This document shows positions 58,908-64,000 of a stretch of 64,000 bases of DNA, piece after piece. The notes below the pieces were generated by a model, which saw nothing but the letters and a program-made list of their open reading frames with translations, was not told where the DNA came from and made no database searches. The translations under genes were made by a program, and so were the position numbers. Source of the stretch: Gnetum montanum (Eukaryota; Streptophyta; Gnetopsida; Gnetales; Gnetaceae); contig MNCI01026399.1 of NCBI GenBank assembly GCA_015680685.1, positions 511,392-575,391 of the forward strand, written 5' to 3'. Each line of letters opens with the position of its first letter. The stretch's first letter is position 1.

Positions 58908-61130
58908 ATGTCTTCTTCTCACAAGCATGATGATACTAAATCACCAATCCCTTAAGAATGTAAGGTGGTGTATACTCCTCCAGATGAGTATGTGCTTGAT
59001 TTCACCTTCATCCTACATTAGGATGAGCAACTGTGATGGCATGACATGGAAGGAAACATTGTAATGCTTCCCAATTGATCTATTCCCATGATGTTTTGCT
59101 TCAAACTCTTAAGAAGTTAGGCATCCAAGATCTTCAAGAGTATGTTGTGCATGATTACAATTATCGGGACTACCAGCCCACTAAAAAATAATGTAGGAGA
59201 GATCAACACCAGGAGCAGCATCATGAGGTTGTGAAGGGAAAATAGTTCACTAATTATTTTTTCTTGCTTAACTAAGATGATAATGAGGACCCTCCCTTTA
59301 GGGACTCTCAACATGAAAATTCTCCATCCCTTGTTATTGGTGATGGGGGTGTGGCTCTAAATCTACATTCAACTATTAACAAACAAAATTCAGGTAAATA
59401 TGGTGGTCAAGACAAGGGCTTTGATAAGCATCAAGATGATAAGAAAACTAATGAACATGGCCATGACAACCAAAGGGAAATTGGAAAACACTATGATGGT
59501 TCCAATCTTCCTCTCAATTCACCCTCTTCATCTACATCTTTTTCTTCTTCCTCTTCTAGTTTTGAAAAATGTCGTAGAAGGAACAATTATAATGGAGGTG
59601 AACAACGAGACAATAATGATGATTGCCAGCCTCATAATGAATGAAGGGGTAACAGAGGACATCATCAATGACAATGAAATAATGATTATGATGATCCTTT
59701 GCTAGCAACCTAAAACATGCTAAATATTGCAAAGGTTTAAAAATTTCAACTAGGCATGTGAAAGATAGTCAAATTAGACGACTTAATATGAACAATATCC
59801 CCATATTTGAAGGGGGGATATAACTCTGATCCACAAATACATATTCAAGCTTTTCATGATACTTATGCTTTATAAAATATTGAAAATGATTAGCAAAACC
59901 TAAAGCTATTTCCCAAGACACTCATCAAGGAAGCAAAAAGCTGGTACTGGTCCTTAGAGCTGGAATCTATCCACTAGTGGAGTACAATGCTAGAGCTATT
60001 TAATGATAAGTATCAAATATACTCTAGAGTGTCTAATTTAAGAAAGCAGATCCAAGGATAGAAGCAAGGAACCCATGAACCCTTGGATGTCTCCATGGGT
60101 AGATACTATTCTCTCATACACCAATGCCTTGGCCATGGTTATTCTCAGTGGGAACAACTTTACCATATCATCAATCAACTCAGATTAGAAATGAGAAGAA
60201 CTCATGGGGTCTTTGCCCAAAGGAGACTATCAAAACTCCAAGCCCATCAAATCTAAATGCTAATTGATCAAGTAGCGAAAGAAGAGGAAGAGTTGAGAAA
60301 ATGAGAAAGTGTTAAGAAATACAACAAGGATCCCTCCATTAGAAAGAGGGAAGTCTAATTTTGTGATAGTGAGAAAGAATCACCTCTTAATGAGGTGGTG
60401 AACAGAAAGACCTTGATGATCTAAAAATCCATGTCTGAAATTTTGGTCAAGGTGGATAAAATGTGGGATTCATTAGATGAAAAATTCCAAACTACTCTAA
60501 AAATCACCACTCATCATAGCAAAGAAGCTAAACATACCTACTAAAGGGATAAGGGCAAGATTGTTGCAGCACATAAAGTTGCAGAAAATGAGTCAAATGA
60601 TAATGGTGGGTGTGAAATCTAATAATATGAACATCCTAAGGGATGTTTTCCCATGGTGTCACACTTATAGGAACCTAGGGTGTATGCTCTAAATCCATGA
60701 CTAGCAAGAAGGCAAGTACCCAAAAGGTTGCCTTATCCTCAAGGAAACCGCAAGCAGTTCCATCAACAACAATAATATTATCCAAGTGGAGTGCCACCAC
60801 AATCCTATGAGTAATACCAATAGTGGCACCAATCATAGTCATGAGGGATGCCACCACCAAAGTAGTAGTACACTTACAAGCAACCAAATCCATATGGGTA
60901 TTACGTTTAGCAACCATTGTCTCCATGTGACTCTTCCAATCATGCTTCTTCCTTCCATCATCACTACTATCCTCCTGAATACTACAGAGCTCATTCTCCA
61001 CATTCCAAGAGGGATGCCACATTTCATCCTTATCCTCCTCCTATCTCAGCACCTATTTCTCCATCCTCAACTCAACTACCATGTGCTCCATATATGCAAG
61101 GTGAACTTCTAGCCTAGCCTTAGCAACATA
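58908..61130 (+). pseudogene. E4 Gag
   Basis: ATG at 58908 (MSSSHKHDD). N-terminal domain: EYVLDFTFILH, then a stop, DEQL. Linker 59351-59644 is His/Asp then Ser-rich (SPSSSTSFSSSSSS). Core 59790-60290: NNIPIFEGGYNSDPQ, KLFPKTLIKEAKSWYWSLEL, VSNLRKQIQG. Knuckle-like motif CEI, two stops, YEHPKGCF: both the second and last Cys are lost. The tail (60720-61110) is Tyr/Pro/His-rich. Many TAG and TAA codons lie at places where E3 or E2 has Gln. Confidence 0.78.
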
Positions 61131-61299
61131 ATGCTACCAAGGTTGTTAATCTATAACCAGTTCATCAACCAAGGGGTTTGGAACCTCATGCTTCAAATAG
61201 ATCATTCTTTCAACCCAACAACCCTATTAAGCCCTCATAGGCTCAAGCAGCTGATCACCTTACTCCTACTTCATTAACTGTAAATCATTCCATCAAGTC

Positions 61300-62110
61300 C
61301 CCTTCAAACCAAATGCCACCCAAAATCCATAATGTTATGCTTACCCATGCCATATTTGATTGGATATAGATCGGTAACCTTCCTAGGAAATTGGTTGATC
61401 CTAGAAGTCCTCTTATTTATCTACAAATTACTGAGAATCAACCATGTAAGGCTCTTCTTGATTTAGGTTCTGATGTGAACTTAGTTTCTCATGAGATGTA
61501 TACTAACTAGAACCTTCTACCTCTTAAGAAGAGCAACATCAAATTAAAATTGGAAGACTAGTCCATCACTGTTCCATTGGGACTAGTTAAAGACATTCTA
61601 ACCACTATCTATGGATGATTTTATCCTACCAACTTCCTAGTCATCAAGGTCAAAAATTACAAGGGGAACTTCTCAATCATTATGGGAAGGGCTTGGCTAA
61701 GCACTATCAATCCAAGAATGGACATCAAAGATCTTTCCCTGGAGATATCAAAGGAAAATGCATTTGGAAAGATTGAGAAGAGATGAGTTCCATGCATCAC
61801 ATACCGCAATACAAGGTGTAATTGTGTGCAAAAACTCTAGGCAATGAAACGAGCATCTATTCCTATATGCAAGTACTGTGCACAAGAAGTAGATATTCAA
61901 AGGTGTATATACATAAAAACCATAAAACAAGAGAGCACCCAGTGGCTAACAACTAACTTTGATAGCAACACAATGTGCATGGAACCTGCTGAGAGCCTAA
62001 CATGTGCCTATGTCGCAAGCATGGATGAACTAGAGCAAGTTCATCATGAACTCTCTAATGATGAAAATACTAATACTAATTGGGAAGAGTTGGAGATCCC
62101 TTAGAATTTT
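61300..62110 (+). pseudogene. E4 protease and PR-RT linker
   Basis: KALLDLGSDVNLVSHEMYTN: the catalytic Asp remains but DSG reads DLG. FSIIMGRAWLSTI follows. The linker at 61844-62104 has ICKYCAQEVDIQRC, the Cys motif also in E2 and E3, and TMCMEPAESL. Confidence 0.75.
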
Positions 62111-63660
62111 AAACAAGAGTCTCTAGAGTTAAAAACTCTACGTGCTAGCCTAGAATATACATTCTGAAAAAATGGCAAGCCGGTCATACTCAATGCCAAA
62201 CTTGCTCCTAAGCAGAAATAAAAATTGCTAAAAGTGATCAACAAATGGCCAACAACCTTTGCTTAGTCATATCCTAAATTCACTGGAATTGATCCATGGA
62301 TATGCCAGCATTACATTTACACTAATTCATCCATGAAGCCAAGGAGGTAGCCACAATAGCGATTGAACCCAAAATTGAAATAAATTATCAAGGAGGAGAT
62401 TGAGCAACTCCTTAAGGCAAGGTTCATCTACCCCATTGCAAATAGCGAGTGGATCAGTCCATTCATCATAATGCCAAAGAGAGATGGCAAATGGTAGGTT
62501 GGCATTAACTTTAGGCTATTAAACATGGAAACATTCAAAGATCATTTCCCATTGCCATTCATTGATCAAGTGTTGGATACCATTTCTAAGCATTTCTATT
62601 ATAATTTTCTATATGGTTATAGGGGTTATAACCAAATCCATATTTCACTAGAAGATCAGGAAAAAACAACATTAACAAGTCCCTGGGGGACCTTTGCATA
62701 TTGAAAGATGCCTTCTGTTCTATGCAATGCTCCTACCACTTTTCAATGTTTAGTTCTTAGTATTTTTCAACAACGGATAGGTAGCAAAGTGGAAGTCTTC
62801 ATGGATGACTTATCCACTTATGGCACTACATTTGAGCAAGCCTTGGATCACCTTGAGAAAGTACTAAAGAGATGTGTTGAAACAAATATGCGGCTCAATT
62901 AGCAAAAGATCCATCTAATGGTCTAGGAGGGCATCGTATTGGGGCATCAAATTTAATAGGAAGGGATAGAGGTAGACCCCAAATAGATAAGGGTCATCTA
63001 AGGAATCACCCATCAACCAAAAACTATCAAAGATGTTCAATCATTCCTTAGACACATTGGTTACTACCAACAATTCATAGAGAATTTCTTTAAGATCATG
63101 AAATTGTTGGTCAAGATGACAAAGAAAAATGCTCCTTTTATCTAGACCAAGGAATGTGAGAATGCATTCCAGAGCCTCAAACAAAAGCTCATAGAGACTC
63201 CAATTCTACAAGCACCTGACTAGTCCAGACCATTTCATATCATGACGAATGCATCTAACTATGCCTTGGGAGCCATACTTATGTAATTGGATGATAAGAA
63301 ATGTCCATATTACATCCATTGCACAAGTCGAAGCATTGTGGATGCACAACTAAATTACACCACCATAGAAAAAAAACTAATGGTAGTGGTGTCTACTCTA
63401 GAAAAGTTTAGGCACTATGTGCTTGGAAAAAAAGTGTTTGTGCACACTGATCACAATGCCATCCACTTCCTCATGAACAAGCCAATGGTGAGCCCTTGTG
63501 TCATATGGTGGCTGGTGATTTTGCAGGAATTCAATCTTAAAATGGTGGTTCAAAAAGGGATTGAGAATGTGGTTGTTCATCACTTGTCTTAGTTGCAATG
63601 GGATAACAAAGAGGAGAAAAGCCCATTATCTGATCTATTTCCTAATGAACTTCTCTTTGC
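62111..63660 (+). pseudogene. E4 reverse transcriptase and RNase H
   Basis: RT: ISPFIIMPKRDGKW, METFKDHFPLPFIDQVLDT, GYNQIHISLEDQ, then EVFMDDLSTYG at about 62790-62822, so the active-site box is kept. RNase H: IMTNASNYALG (first Asp changed to Asn), KLMVVVSTLEKFRHYV, HTDHNAIHFL. Stops, mostly TAG/TAA, interrupt both. Confidence 0.8.
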
Positions 63661-63699
63661 CACTGTAATAAATGAACAAATGCCTATAGAACCAAAATG

Positions 63700-64000
63700 G
63701 TAAGATGGCATCCTCACTTATCTTCTTGCATACGAGATGCCACAAGATCTAGACTATAAGAAGAAACAACAATTTCTTCATCGGGCTAAGTGCTTCATGG
63801 AAATCAATGATCACCTTTACAAGGTGTGTGTTGATGGCCTATTTGTTGATGTGTACTTGATGCAAATCAATTGCAAGTTCTCCAAGATGCTTATGAAGTC
63901 CCTTGTGGAGGCCACTATGCTAGGAGATGCACAACCATAAAAATCCTTATGGTAGGATACTATTGGCCCATAATCTTCTAAGATGCCCACCAATTTGTCT
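63700..64000 (+). pseudogene. E4 integrase, N-terminal part
   Basis: KKKQQFLHRAKCFMEINDHL and VCVDGL align with the E2/E3 region just before the HHCC domain. The His/Cys residues are shifted out of frame. The window ends before the core. Confidence 0.68.

Larger units (their letters stand above)
57802..64000 (+). mobile_element. E4: Athila-type element, runs off the window
   Basis: 5' LTR, PBS, gag, PR, RT, RH and the start of IN, collinear with E3. Inserted in the E5 LTR; the five bases before it are gctaa. Stops are frequent in every domain, so it is more decayed than E2 or E3. ORF3 and the 3' LTR, if present, lie beyond 64000. Confidence 0.88.

Noticed and set aside
60786-61112. 108-codon plus ORF rich in His and Leu
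   Set aside because: Out of frame with the Tyr/Pro-rich Gag tail of E4, which occupies the same bases and aligns with E3.

Overview
The window is plant nuclear DNA made almost entirely of LTR retrotransposons inserted into one another. I see no host gene, rRNA, tRNA or CRISPR array. Typical signs are TG...CA LTRs, 5-bp target-site duplications (TSDs), primer-binding sites (PBS) matching the 3' end of plant tRNA-Asp, and Gag, protease (PR), reverse transcriptase (RT), RNase H (RH) and integrase (IN) reading frames full of stops. Old, full-length, heavily decayed nests of this kind suggest a large-genome seed plant, perhaps a gymnosperm. That is an inference; nothing here fixes the species.

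Layout. E1 (1-8045, minus; its 3' LTR is cut by the window edge) has gag and a long 3' gene (ORF3) but no pol. E6 (about 8790-45841, minus) is the oldest element and hosts other insertions. Its pieces are ORF3 (8790-9753 and 19471-20335), pol (22331-27084), gag (28220-28727 and 42956-44800), PBS (44926-44943) and 5' LTR (44945-45841). Into E6 went E2 (9759-19465, minus, TSD gacat), E3 (28728-42950, plus, TSD ttagg/ctagg), a solo LTR with TSD cttat (27085-28214) and a probable second solo LTR (23654-24736). A Copia relic (45842-46140) lies between E6 and E5. E5 (46719-57801 and beyond, minus) is a Tat-like element with two RNase H domains. E4 (57802 to the window end, plus) is inserted in the 5' LTR of E5.

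E1, E2, E3, E4 and E6 belong to one Athila-type group: tRNA-Asp PBS, non-chromodomain integrase, related LTR ends and, where preserved, ORF3 downstream of pol. ORF3 joins a domain resembling the 'putative plant transposon protein' family to a long coiled coil and a Pro-rich tail. In three elements (E1, E3, E6) a second copy of the LTR promoter block, a palindrome array plus TATA box, lies inside the element upstream of ORF3. In E1 and E3 a splice acceptor abuts the ORF3 start codon. I read this as an internal, LTR-derived, intron-containing transcription unit for ORF3, and it is the most interesting system in the window. The second is in E5: an RNase H domain sits between PR and RT, in one frame with both, not between the usual RNase H and integrase.

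All coding regions are broken by stops, so they are annotated as pseudogenes. An exact 1,081-bp tandem duplication joined by one N (35361-37523) is probably an assembly artefact.
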